From Eonycteris spelaea (lineage: Eukaryota > Chordata > Mammalia > Chiroptera > Pteropodidae): a stretch of 64,000 nt of DNA. Within the stretch, counting starts at the first letter, position 1. Each line of letters opens with the position of its first letter. The notes below the pieces were generated by a model that had not been told where the DNA came from, did not search any database, and saw only the letters and a list, made by a program, of their open reading frames with translations. Shown one piece after another: positions 50,231-61,788 of this stretch. The translations under genes and the position numbers were made by a program. Location of the stretch: positions 5,346,001-5,410,000 of the forward strand of contig PUFA01000077.1 of NCBI GenBank assembly GCA_003508835.1. Reading direction: 5' to 3'.

Positions 50231-50672
50231 GCTTGATGAGGTATTATTCTCACACTTTCCTTTAGTTCTTTAGACTCTTTGATATTTTCTTTCTCTCTGT
50301 ATGGTCAGTGGAGGCAGCATTTGCATTATCCACACACTCTTAAAGCTATGCTGAATAAGGATACAGTTGAAGTCAAACTGATGTTTTTTTTCTCATCATG
50401 GGTTTACTTTCTACTTAAATGTTGCAACTAGATTCTCACCACTTCACCCTTAGAACATATGAGCTTTTGAATTTGTAGGAAATGCAATGTCCTGTGTTTA
50501 CTTGGCCTTCAAATTTTAATATTCTGTTTGCCATTGAATTAATGTTTACAGTGTATGAGAAGTTAACCGCACTTAAGGATATGTAAATTATCCTAAGCTC
50601 AAAGCAGGTTTGGAAGCTCAAGAAAATGCTATCACACACCTGGAATGTGAGGAAGTTGCTTCTCTGCTGTAT

Positions 50673-50699
50673 CAAGAGCTGTTTGAGCAACAGCTCTTG
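50673..50699. other. Perfect 11-bp inverted repeat with 5-nt loop
   Basis: CAAGAGCTGTT, TGAGC, AACAGCTCTTG. The stem is perfect and the loop five bases. It is too short to call a microRNA precursor. Confidence 0.6.
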
Positions 50700-50859
50700 C
50701 ATGGGAACTGTACTGAGGGTCCACTAAAGGTATGAAAAGTCCTTCCTTATTCTCGGAGTCAGATGGGGCCAGATGCTAAGTACATCTAAACCTGAATTTA
50801 CTTATCTAACATAATGAGGATTATTCTGATTTGTCTCTCACAGCTAAAGGGTTTAAGAG

Positions 50860-50995
50860 CTTCAATAATGGAATAAGACTGTCTGGGTTCATACCTTTTG
50901 GTTCCTTATTAATTATGTAACTTTATAAATTTTCAAATTGTGAAAAATGGGCAGATAAGGATAAAGCTGTTGTAAGTGCTATGTTTAGTTGAGAG
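50860..50995 (+). repeat. MIR SINE relic
   Basis: 'GACTGTCTGGGTTCATACC...AATTATGTAACTTTATAAATTT...AAAATGGGCAGATAAGG...GTTGTAAGTGCTATG' follows MIR order. It is strongly diverged. Confidence 0.5.
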
Positions 50996-52789
50996 TTGCA
51001 TTTTTACTTTATTGCTTGAAACATTCAAGATACTACTCTATTTTTTCAGAAACCAATGTTGCAAAAGGGGAGGTTGACAAGAAGCGTGAGGGTCTGAGAC
51101 TTTACTTGGAAGCCAATGGGGTAGACTGATACCATTTTACAGGTGCCGGCAGAAGAAAGAAGCCTCATGTCTCATGCCTGTCATGAAGAATGAGTTTCAC
51201 GTGCATTTGGTGTTGGCTTTCCCCACTCCCAGGAGGAATAAGGAGTCACACACATAGATGTTACACACACTGTGCATTTTTGTCACAGCTGAGGAACTCA
51301 AAATATAGTAAATCTCATTCTACTAAAGTGGCTAGTCTTAAGGAGAGGTACTATATTACCCTGGTCTGGAAACAAATCTGCCCTCTTCCCTAGTTAAGAG
51401 ATAATCTCTATATTCTAAATGTTTTTGAATTCATAATTCTGAACAAAAGCATGTAGACATAAGATGTGTAGAAATGCTGTGGAGAATCCTCCCACATATG
51501 TCTTTCCTTCTAAAAACAAGAAAGAATTTTCACCTTTTCTTCTTGCTTTTAGAAGAAATAACAATAACTTAAGTAACACTTATCTTATTACTCACAAGCA
51601 CCTACATATAAAATAAGAACTAGGAATGCTTAATCATTTTTATTCCCTTTATATTTCAGATGTAGAGACTTAGATTTGTCACACTTCTTTATAGACCCAC
51701 TCATCATTTTTTAAATTATGCATCCTTTTTCCTCTTATTACCTAGATGTCATTATTTTTTCACCAAACCTCTACATAAGCAATAATTTTGCTGTGTTCTG
51801 TGTAATTTCTTGTACATTATACAGTGTCATTTTGTGCTCTCCTTTACCTTAGTTAAAAAAATATTCTACAACAGAACACTTTATGTTTCTTATGTATTAA
51901 TTGGGGTTCTTTGGTCCTGAGATCTCTGATCGTTGTTATATAAGATGTAATTTATTATGACATAATATTCCATGAATTATTTGTCTTATCCATTCCCATA
52001 ATAATGGATACCTGTGCTAATACCTTAAATTCAATCACCTTTAAAACCACGTGAATTGTAAATGAAATGAACATGGCACCAAAAAAAAATTATGTGATAT
52101 TTACTTAATATTTTTCTGATTACTAGTAAATACATCCCATAATACGAGTTTACCACTTTTATTATTATGTCTTTGGGGATTTTTCTTTTAGGTCTCCTAT
52201 ATTTATATCTCCTATATATTTCTTGGTTTGTAGTAACTGCTTAATCAATATAGATATCATTGCCTAAACAATGTTAAGTAAATTCTCTAAATTGGTTCAT
52301 TTGTTAATATATTCTGTTTTGTTCTTAGCTAAAACTAAACCTTTAATTGCAATCTTCAAATCCACTATTTACCTCATGGTTTGAGGGTTTTTATTATTTT
52401 TAGGGAGTTGTCCCTTACTTAGACTCATAAGAGAATCTTAGTTGTTTTCTTCTATTAGATTAGCTTTAGAGTTTATTTCTGCATAATAAAATTTTTAATT
52501 CATCAGTATTGATAGTATATGTATATCATAAAAAGTTATTGAGCCATTTTTCTCAGCTTCAGCAACAAATATTTAGCTCCATTTTATTGTAAATCTCTAT
52601 ACAAACACATATAGAAATTATTTTTGACCTTTATTTTCTTGTCTGTTAATCTAATTTTGGTTTAGCTATCAAAAAAAAACTATAACAGTAAGATTTTACA
52701 TGTGGTTAATAATAATAGGTTCACGTTCTACTCTTTATTACTATTTTTTCAATATAGATCTAATTACTACTTGCAGATTTGTTTTCTTT

Positions 52790-52925
52790 TTTTATCAGTT
52801 TTATTGGGGTGACATTGGTTAATGACATATAGGTTTTAAGTGTACAATTCATCATATGTATATTGCCTTGTGTTTACTATCCAAAGTTAAACTTCCTTCT
52901 GTTACCATATGTTTGACTGAATTGG
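52790..52925 (-). mobile_element. Short bat-type L1 3' end, minus strand
   Basis: 'TTTTTTATCAGTTTTATTGGGGTGACATTGGTTAATGACATATAGG' and 'CCAAAGTTAAACTTCCTTCTGTTACC' are the complement of a young L1 3' end, truncated to about 135 bp. Confidence 0.88.
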
Positions 52926-53429
52926 AGAAAAATTTTTGACATTAATAGTAATTTCAGAGTTTTTGAAAACACCAATGTGATCAATATTGATATTAGATTG
53001 TATTGAAAGAAAAATTAATAAATGTATATTTACAAATATAGGCAATTTAGTATTTTAAAGTTATTAAGCTATCTATAGTTACAAAAGTGTAATACATTTT
53101 TATTAACATGTTCACAATTTTTACATGCTATTGTAATGTATGCATTATTTTTGAAAACATTCATTTTTGTGAAATTTATTGAGAAGAGAATAGAGTATAC
53201 TTGAACAGTTTCACAAAAGTTATATACCTGGAAATGCTACTAAATTCAAGAAATAAAAAATTGTCACACCTGAAGCAATCTTTTTATTCCCATTGCTGAT
53301 CAGGTGACTCTCTCTACATTAAGTTAAATATAATGTACTTTTTATGGAAGATTTCTTGCTTTTATTCTTTTTATACAAAAAGAATATAGTTGATTTTGTC
53401 TCTTTTTTGAATTATATGTTATAAAAAGC

Positions 53430-53990
53430 AAAGCATTTCATTTCATTAATTATTTATCTATTTTAATTATTTTACTTAAGATTTTGTTCATAAGGTTCAT
53501 CCACATTGTTCTGGGTGGATATTTCTTTGATTATTAGAAACATAATGGAGTATGATTTCACGTGCTTAAAATTTCAAAACTTGTAAAGTGTCTAATCAAA
53601 TATTTTCTTATTTTTTTTCTATTAATTGATTGGTTTGTGATTGATTTGCATGGTTTACATTTTCTGGATGTGAGGCTTTTATTGGCAATCTGTGTAACAA
53701 ATAATTTTCCATGCTCTGCAGTTTGACTTTCTCTCTTTGGGATGTCTTTAAATGAACAAATGTTCTAGATATAATAGTAAATTTATCAATTTTTTATTCA
53801 TAGATGATGCTTTTGTATTTTTGAGGACAGCTTTTTTTACCTAAAGAAAATTAATTATTTTGTATTAGCTGTATACTTTTCCCTTTTAATACATTTTATT
53901 TAATCTACTAGAAATTTAGATTTATGTGTGATGGAAAGCAATAATACAATTTTATTTTCTTCCATGTAGATATAAACTTTCCTCTGATGT
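53430..53990 (-). mobile_element. Old L1 LINE fragment, minus strand
   Basis: 'GTTCATAAGGTTCATCCACATTGTTCTGGG', 'GGATGTGAGGCTTTTATTGGCAATCTGTG' and 'TTTGACTTTCTCTCTTTGGGATGTC' follow the L1 3' portion in complement. Confidence 0.65.
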
Positions 53991-54604
53991 TATTTATAAG
54001 AGTGATAGTCATTTCTCTACTAGTGTATAATCCTATATATAATAATGTAATAGTTAAGATAAAGATACCTTCCTCAAAACACAATTTTGCTTTTTATCAT
54101 TTCTAATTATTATCCATAGAAAAGTTCTTATTGTGAACATAATTCAAGTTTCATGCTTAAGATTCTATGACCAAGGTGTTTGAAACATGATTATTATAAC
54201 ACAGAACTAAACCACTATGTTACCTCTTATCGTGAAGATGTAGTTATTTTTAGTCACGATTACTATGGACAGAGCCTTTGTTAGACCCTTTGCACTATTT
54301 CAATTTGTAGCTTTATTTTTTCCTTTCACTGCTTTGAAAATGTATTTAAACATATTTAATACTTTTCTTATATCAGCATGCCCACAAAATAAACATTACT
54401 TTGAAGCTTACCTTATTAAAGTTTCATTTGCCTTAACTTGTGCCCAATAATTCCTCAAAAGCTTATTTCTCTTTCAAAGCTTTTAGATCTGTACCTGAAT
54501 CTATCTGTATATCTACAACATTTATGTATAATGTAAGTCTTTTAGTTTTTCTAAATGATGGTCGATATGGACAATTTGGCTCAGCATTGCTGAAAACAGA
54601 AAGT

Positions 54605-55245
54605 CAAGATGAAATATTTGTTAAAATTTTATTTTGTTATTAGTTCCAAGTATACATTACATTGGTTCGACATTTTCATAGTTTATAAAATGATCCCCCA
54701 AATAGCTCTTTCTCTCCTTTGGCTCTCCACCTAGCCATTACATTAATGCTAACTGCATTCCTTATGCTGTGATCCCCGTCCCCATGACTATCAACTACTA
54801 GTTTGTACTTCTTTAACCCTTCACCTCATTCTCCCAGCCCCCAACTCTCCTCTTCACTGGCCGTCACCACATTGTCCTCTATATTTGTGAGTCTATTTTT
54901 GATTAGTTTGTTCTTTTTGTTCCTTAGATTTTGCATATAAGTGAAATCATATGGTATTTATCTTTCTCTGTCTGACTTATTTCACTCAGCATAACCTCTA
55001 GGTCCACCCATGTCATTGCAAATTATTTCACTTTTTAATGGCTGAGTAATATTCCATTGTATATATGAATCATAACTTCTTTATCCAATGGTCTGTTGAT
55101 GGGCATTTAGATTCCTTCCATATCTTGGCTATTGTAAATTGCACTGCCATAAACATAATGGTGCATAGATCTTTATGAATTATTATTTTGGTTTTTTGGA
55201 TAAATTTCCAGAAGTGCAATTGTTTAATCAAAAAGTATATCCATT
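54605..55245 (-). mobile_element. L1 LINE 3' end, minus strand
   Basis: It starts with 'AAAATTTTATTTTGTTATTAGTTCCAAGTATACATTACATTGG'. It continues 'AAGTGAAATCATATGGTATTTATC', 'ATGGCTGAGTAATATTCCATTGTATATATG' and 'GTCTGTTGATGGGCATTTAG'. All are the complement of an L1 3' end of moderate age. Confidence 0.92.
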
Positions 55246-56634
55246 TTTAAAGACAGATAGAGAAAGGCTTGATTATGGAGGGTGGTGACAGAGGGATTAT
55301 GATGGTCTGAAAATGTTATACAGAATCCAGGAACAAAGTTGGAGAGATTTTAATTGGAAAGAAATTAAGATTGGTTTGAGAAGTCAGTCCAATGAATCAT
55401 CAGTCAAAGCTATTATTTTCCAGACATAACTAGATACTGATATTTCTATGATGTGTAAAAACTATTCTGACCACATAAAACAAACACTCTTTGGGGAGAG
55501 GTATCTATTTATTAGAATTTTTCCATACAATGGGATACTTGTTGTGAGAGAGTTCAGAACAGCAGAACAGAGAAGAGAGGACATCTTCCAAGCTGGAAAT
55601 TCTCGTAATAATTCATACAATTGTACAATGGCAAATACTTTTTTCCCCCTCTGATTTTCTCCTAGATTTACTGACTGGCAAAGATGCTACGAGTAATCTT
55701 TACTCAAGGAAAAAATCTGGTAAGCTTTTTCACTGTGATTGATGACTGAATAACTAAGCTAACAGTCTGTGATGATTGAATAACATGATTCCAAATGGTA
55801 ATAGCTTATATTTCACTTTAATGTGCAATGAATACATTAAATGTACAGTGTGACTCAATTGCGTGAGCTATAGGCAATCTCCATAATAAGGATTATGTTG
55901 TTTCTTTCACAATTGAGCTTGATTCCATCACATAAAGCTATTGCAGCTCAAAAAGTAAAATACTGAAGATGACAGTTTTCTTCCTTCTCCTCTCAGTAGT
56001 ACTGATGCATATGATACTTTCTGGATATTTGGGGGAAAATAAAGTACAGTTACATTAATGAGCTAAGACTTGGAAGTAGTCCCAATTCATAAAGAAATAG
56101 CCCTGGAGTAAAAACACTGTGCCAAGTACCAGGTGGAAAACTGAATAATTCTGCTCAAAAACTCTGCTCAAAAACTGACATACACATTAAACAATATAAC
56201 ACATAGTGATATAATAAAGGTATTTACAAGAATCCATGTGAATAATTTCTTTTGAGAAATTTAAGTTTTGTGTCATATATTTTGCATCTTTGCTCTATTA
56301 TTTAACCTCATTTAGCCTTACATCCCCCTTCCCTGTAAAGTGGGAATGACATTAATAACTAACTTTCACACAGAATTTGCACATAATTCAAGAAAGATGA
56401 AAAGTTCAAAATACTTTACAACGCATAAAAGAGCAACACACATTTTCAAGTGTAAGAACACATTTCTTTAGTAAAGAAATTATATTTATTTTGTCCTTGA
56501 GCAGGATTATAAAATAATGAAGAGAAGAATATAAAATTCTGGGGAACGATAAGTTTATGAATGTTTGTTATGATTTTTCCCCTTCTATTGATGTTTTTAA
56601 AAATGTTTGCTTCCATCATTTTTTCACTTTGAAG

Positions 56635-56747
56635 GTTTTGCAATCTGCAATGAAAGAACTCATTTTTCTCAAAAGTAGTTCCAAGAAAATGAAGGTCATG
56701 ACAAATCCTGTCATATGCAAGACAGTCTTTCTCCTGTGATTCACAAG
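56635..56747 (+). pseudogene. SLC22 copy C exon 6 with premature stop
   Basis: The segment follows a pyrimidine-rich tract ending in AG and reads VLQSAMKELIFLKSSSKKMK and onward. This is the family's 'VLKSTMKxELxxxxxKxS' cytoplasmic loop leading into TM7. The frame meets TGA at 56737-56739, four codons before the exon end, where the family has a residue of the conserved 'FLxFxR' end. The exon is 113 bp, one codon shorter than the copy B version, because one Glu codon after MKE is missing. The downstream donor is GTTGGT, a weak match. The residual frame and the AG|A phase into exon 7 are preserved, so loss of function looks secondary. Confidence 0.82.
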
Positions 56748-56994
56748 GTTGGTCTTCTTTTTATTCTGTAACGTTTAGATAGCAACCAGAACCACGTCTA
56801 TTACACATAGTGCAAGCCAGTTCAACAAACTTAACATTTCATTAAGGAGGTGAAGCAGAAATATATGTAGTTTAAAACATAAAAAAATAAAATCTAGGCC
56901 TAATGTTTGAAAATATGTGTGTTTTGTAGAGATTTGTGGGGACATGAGATAGCAGAAACCCTGGCACTTTAAAGAAGACTGAAAAAAGTTGAAA

Positions 56995-57330
56995 ATCACA
57001 TGATATCACTCATATGTGGGATATAAACCTAAAAGCAACAAATGAACAGGACAAACAGAGACTCAGGGACATGGACAGTGGACTCGTGGTTACCAAAGGG
57101 TAGGGGGTAGGGGAGAGGGAAGAGCTATACAGGGTAATGGGAATCAAATATGGGGGTTTGGGGGAAGGTGAAGTGGGTAAAGGGGATCAAATATAGGGCA
57201 GCTGAAGGAAACTGGACTCTGGGTGGTAATCTTCCAATAGAATATATAGATGTCAAGTTATAACGTACACCTAAAAATTATATAATTGTATTAACCAATG
57301 TTACCCCAATAAACTTAAATAAAAAGAATC
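56995..57330 (+). mobile_element. Bat-type L1 3' end inside intron 6 of copy C
   Basis: 'ACATGATATCACTCATATGTGGGATATAAACC', 'CTCAGGGACATGGACAGTGGACTCGTGGTTACC' and 'TTGTATTAACCAATGTTACCCCAATAAACTTAAATAAAAAG' form a well-preserved L1 3' terminus with tail. It interrupts sequence that aligns with copy B. Confidence 0.92.
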
Positions 57331-57479
57331 AAGCAATAGTAAATGCAAAGTAATTGAGCCAAATTATAAAGCTAATTAAAACGTATTACATTTATCTAAA
57401 TATTTCTATTGATAAGTTCATAATATTTAAAAAATAAATAAAACTGCTCTTTATAACTTTACAATACATACATAATTTT

Positions 57480-58680
57480 AACAAACTTTTAAGAAGTCTA
57501 TTAGGAGGTTGGGGGAACGTAGGCTACACTGCAGACAGTGTTAAAAAGTCGACTGTATTATAGCTCTGACATAACCTCCCGAAGGGATGGAAATACAAGG
57601 ATGTTAACCTAAGTAATTTTAGAAGTGAGAGGAAATGGCAAGACTAAGGACAGAAGGAAGTACACACAAGCACTATACCCCAGTTAGTTTCTCACAGGGG
57701 TAGAGGTTTCTAACATCATTCTCTATTAAATTAAAAATAAATAAATAAAACAGGGCCACTTAGAGAAATGGCTGATTCTAAGGCTGGAGCGCAGAAAATA
57801 CAAGAGTCTATAGCAACTTGCAGTATCAGTAAAACAAAATACTAAAAAAGAAAATTTTTAAAATCATACATACGATGATTGGGGTAGCTCATATCAATGA
57901 CCCAGGAGCCAATCGAATGAGTCTAATGGCCACAGCTGGGATAATTTGAGCAACAAAATAAATAATGTAGCATTGGGTTATAGCTTCCCTGAATAATTAT
58001 CTATGTATCCATATTGATATAAAAAATGCTTGGATAAATGCATACATTGAGAAATAAAAATCTCCCATATAGAAAAAATTCTAAGTAAATTATGTTTATA
58101 CTCCTTCCTTTAAGAGAGAACCTTAACCTCTGTAGTCTTATGTGGTATCAACATGCCAAATATTCAATTATCATTATGATTATTTTATTGCAGTCAAAAT
58201 GTATGTATTTTAATTGATGTCATTTTAACATGCTGATTTAAAATACCTGTAAGTTCTTCAAACTAAAATTTAAGTAATTTTCTTAATCCTGAGAAACAAT
58301 CGTTATCAACCCAGCAAAGCTCATGATATGCAACCATCATTCTTCTATTTATGTTACATTTCTGATTCAATTATTACTGTTTGCTACATTTTTTTCCCTT
58401 CTTCACTTGGTGCTTATTACTACCTGTGAAAGATATTGAAATTATTAGTTCGATGTCTTTTATTCTAAGAATAGAACTCTTCTGTCTACATTCTATACTA
58501 TTAGTCAAACATGTTATGTGGTGTTTTATTGTTTAGTTCAAAATAATTAGTAATTTATATTATGATTTCTTTACTGGCATATGGGTTGAAAATGTTTTTT
58601 GATTTCCAAAAATAAAATTTTTCTTGTTATATTTTTATAATTGACCTCTGAATGCCTTAATTGCACTGCCATCAGAGAAT
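57480..58680. repeat. Probable older LINE-derived intronic sequence
   Basis: 57500-58080 has the wording of an old L1 3'-UTR ('GGGATAATTTGAGCAACAAAATAAATAATG', 'GATATAAAAAATGC'). 58150-58680 resembles minus-strand L1. Both assignments are weak. Confidence 0.35.
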
Positions 58681-58904
58681 GTAAATAAGACATTTGTGTG
58701 GCCTTATTTTTAGATGCCTCAGCTCTGCCTTAATGTGTTCCATAATTACTGTTTTCCATGGTGCAGATCAATATGCATACATCTATACTGTTAAAATTCT
58801 CCTTCATGTAATATTTTTCCAACTATAAGAACTTTTTTAAAAAAGAATCTTCACAGACAGGAATAACAAGATTTTCTTTTCTCAGTATAATGGTTTTAAA
58901 TTCT

Positions 58905-59045
58905 TACTACTATTTATTCAGCACTTACATTACTTACGGTCCTTATGATATAAATCACTTAATCCTGAAGAAAATACTAAGAAGATTATTTGAAAAATGT
59001 AGAAACTGAGGAACAGAGGTACAACAAAAGCCACTAATTTTTAAA
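58905..59045 (+). repeat. MIR SINE relic in intron 6 of copy C
   Basis: 'TACTATTTATTCAGCACTTACATTACTTACGGTCC...AAATCACTTAATCCTGAAGAAAAT...GTAGAAACTGAGGAACAGAGG' follows the MIRb core and 3' side in order. Confidence 0.7.
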
Positions 59046-59445
59046 TAAGTAAATTAGTATCTCTTTAGAGAAGATTTACAACATGTGTACATATAAGATA
59101 CAGAACCATGTTGAGCAAGTCAGTGGTCACCAAGCAAAAAAGGACTTAAACTTCTATTTCCCTAAATTTAGTGAGTAACATTCAGTACACCTCTTGGGAG
59201 TGAAAATCCCAGTGATAATTTTCATCCTCAATAATGATCAGAGTGCTTGACACAAGTATCTCTATCTCGCTTTATTTGGTCTTTGTGCTATTGGGGAAGA
59301 AGGGTATAATATCACTGTATCTTTGACTTTGATAGTATTTATAATTTTCATAAGTATGTTGTATACACTATGAAAAAATACATTCAAAATATAGAAAAAT
59401 AAGGTATTTTTTAAATGTCTGTTCATTCTCTATTCTCTTTCACAG

Positions 59446-59661
59446 ATTTTGTGCAATATTCCATTTTTATGGACTGTTGTTTGATTTACGGAAATTTAGG
59501 AAGTAATATGTTCTTGTCACAGGCTCTTCTTGGAGCCATGGACTTCCCATCCAAATTTCTTTCTTATTTTGCACTCAAATTCCTTAAACGCTGGATTTCA
59601 ACAGCTTTTGTTCTTTTCTTAGGTGGATGTTGTATTTTAATCAATATATTTGTGCCTCAAG
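59446..59661 (+). pseudogene. SLC22 copy C exon 7 with one-base insertion
   Basis: The acceptor is TTTCACAG and the donor GTAAGA. Read in phase from exon 6 it gives R-FCAIFHFYGLLFDL, matching the TM7 start of the family ('RFAxxIPFxGLxLxLQxLG'). It then hits TAA at 59504-59506. One base downstream the frame resumes as NLGSNMFLSQALLGAMDFPS and stays open to FVPQ at the exon end, covering TM8 and TM9. The exon is 216 bp, whereas the family-typical length as I recall it is 215 bp. This fits a single extra A within 59492-59494. A long open frame from 59415 to 59852 overlaps the exon, but its first part is in the wrong frame for splicing. Confidence 0.85.
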
Positions 59662-61679
59662 GTAAGAATGGCAGTTTTCAGAAAAAAAGCTGGAAGATGT
59701 TAATAGTGTTATCTAAAATATCAGTTTTTATGTTCTGGTCAAACCCATGTGTGAACAATAACTTCACAGCAGCGTGGTGTAATGATCTTGGTATTTTAAC
59801 ATCAAACTTTAATAAAGCAGTAGAGTTAAACATATATTTCTATTTAACTTAATTACTCTATATAAAATATTATTTGGTAATATATCAACTATATTATGTA
59901 ATATAGGTTAAAATATAAAATAAATTAGATTTATAATATAGTTGATATAAAGCACAATTGATTTCTTTATATGAATTGATGTATTATAAAATATAATTAA
60001 ATTATATATCTGAATAGATACATTATATAATAAACATTAATTTAATGAACATATCTATTATATATTTAAACATAAATATTATATTTATTTTCCTTCAAGA
60101 ACTATTTATTCATTATTCACAACATCATCACAGATTTTTTGGTAGAGCTAGGCTCCTGATAAAAATGATGAATGAGATACGTCTGCTACGGAGGAGTTTA
60201 CTCTGTGAAACTGCATAAAAACATAATTAAATGTAATTGGCCAATGCTAAAAGATTTTTTTCTGGTTCTTGGGGAATCTATGCAATAGTCTTGTTTTTCC
60301 TACCAGTGGTATAAAAGAAATACCAAATGGCAAAGAGAAGACGATATCAGCCAAAGACAAGGAATGGTTGGCTGTAGGAGACAATGTGGGGACCAGTCAA
60401 GCAGGAACCCTAGTTTTCTCACTTGATAGATGGTAGAATTTGATTTAATTCACTAAAATGAAAAGATAAGGGAAAAGGCTAGAATGGATGGTGATTTCAA
60501 TATGGGGTATACTGAATTCCAGACGCTTGTGGTTAGGGTGGTTAGATAATTTATCAGCCCTACTGTAACACGCTTAAAAGGGAAAGGGAAAGGAAGTTAA
60601 TAATTATGCAAATTCAAAAGGTGTAAATTGGAATCGTTCCAGTCAAATTGATCTGTGTGAAGCACAATAAAGGACTCCACAGCAACAGATGCAAGCAGGA
60701 GTGAAATAGGTATTTAAGTTCACAAGGAATACAGAGTGTATATTTTGTTTTTCCAATAGTACTAGAAAATACCAACAAAAGTTATTTTAAAAATTAAGAT
60801 CACAATCCAAGTTCAAGATGTGTATGTGACTGCCTGTCTTTTAAAAAATAGAAAATTTTATATATATTTTTTAAAATAATGAGGAATTTATCAGTTAAGA
60901 CAAAGAGACATAGTAAACAATACCAAAGTATTTAATAATTCAAGACAGTAAAATCAAGAGCGCAATGGAAGAGTTGGAATTGAAAATTAAGAATAATAAT
61001 GACAGAAAATATTTCTTTAATTTTTTTTTGATAAACACAAAGTTGAATTATATATCTGCTGTAAGGCAGATTGGTGTGTCCTTTGGAATTTAAAGAGTAT
61101 GGTAAGGACTCGAATTTTAACTGAGATAAATTAGAACTGGGGGTTTCAGGCTATTGAGAGAAAGTATTTAAATACTTTGGCTGTAACACAAGAATTTATT
61201 CAGACTATCTCTGAGTTTATAGGAGTCCCCATTACATTTTATCATATTCTGGAAAACCTACACTCAATGTTTTTATTCGGATCTAACCTAACCTTCTCAG
61301 TGGTTTGAGAACATAGAGATATTATCAATAGGTATAGATGCTGCACCTGTTCATACATTCTCCTTAGAAATACCAGTGACACTAACGTCTATTCCTAAAT
61401 CACATATTTCCTTCCCCACATATATTATCGATCTAATCATCATCATCTTTCCCATTATCATTACCATCATCCTCTGGGCTATACAGAATAGCTACGTGTA
61501 CTGGTTGATCACTGACATAAAGTCCTACTAAAACTCAACTTAAAAAATTCTTATTAATGCTCATTAAAAGAGGGCTCATTACAAATAATTTAAGGTAGAC
61601 AAGGTTATTCATGTTAGATGTTTTACATGCTTCATCATGTTGATCTAGGCACATTAATGACTTTCACTTACCCTCATAG
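59662..61679. other. Copy C intron 7
   Basis: The sequence is non-coding. It has a very AT-rich stretch at about 59840-60090 and an L2-like scrap at 60095-60240 ('CTATTTATTCATTATTCACAAC...ACGGAGGAGTTTACTCTG'). The rest is unremarkable. Confidence 0.6.
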
Positions 61680-61788
61680 ATTTAGCTTTTGAACACCTTG
61701 GAATTGCTATGTTGGGAAAAGGATCTGTTGCAATATTCCTCAGCATAAGTGTAATCTACAGTCATGAACTCATACCCACAGGGATCAG
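61680..61788 (+). pseudogene. SLC22 copy C exon 8 (TM10 region), frame open
   Basis: The 109-bp segment lies between CCTCATAG and a consensus donor GTAAGT. Joined to the G left by exon 7 it reads DLAFEHLGIAMLGKGSVAIF and ends HELIPTGIR. It aligns without gaps to the family's 37-residue exon that ends '(N)EVIPTxIR', with the LG.G, A, E.IPT.IR positions retained. The frame has no stop. This exon and exon 9 are the best-preserved parts of copy C. Confidence 0.85.

Larger units (their letters stand above)
50230..52785. other. Non-coding DNA between SLC22 relics
   Basis: The stretch holds a perfect short hairpin (50673-50699) and a MIR relic at 50860-50995. L1-like minus-strand wording is sparse after about 51700. 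No gene is supported. Confidence 0.45.

Noticed and set aside
59415..59852. 145-codon open frame taken as a stand-alone gene
   Set aside because: It is the shifted frame of SLC22 exon 7 running into the intron. Its start Met lies in the intron and its tail after 59661 is intronic.
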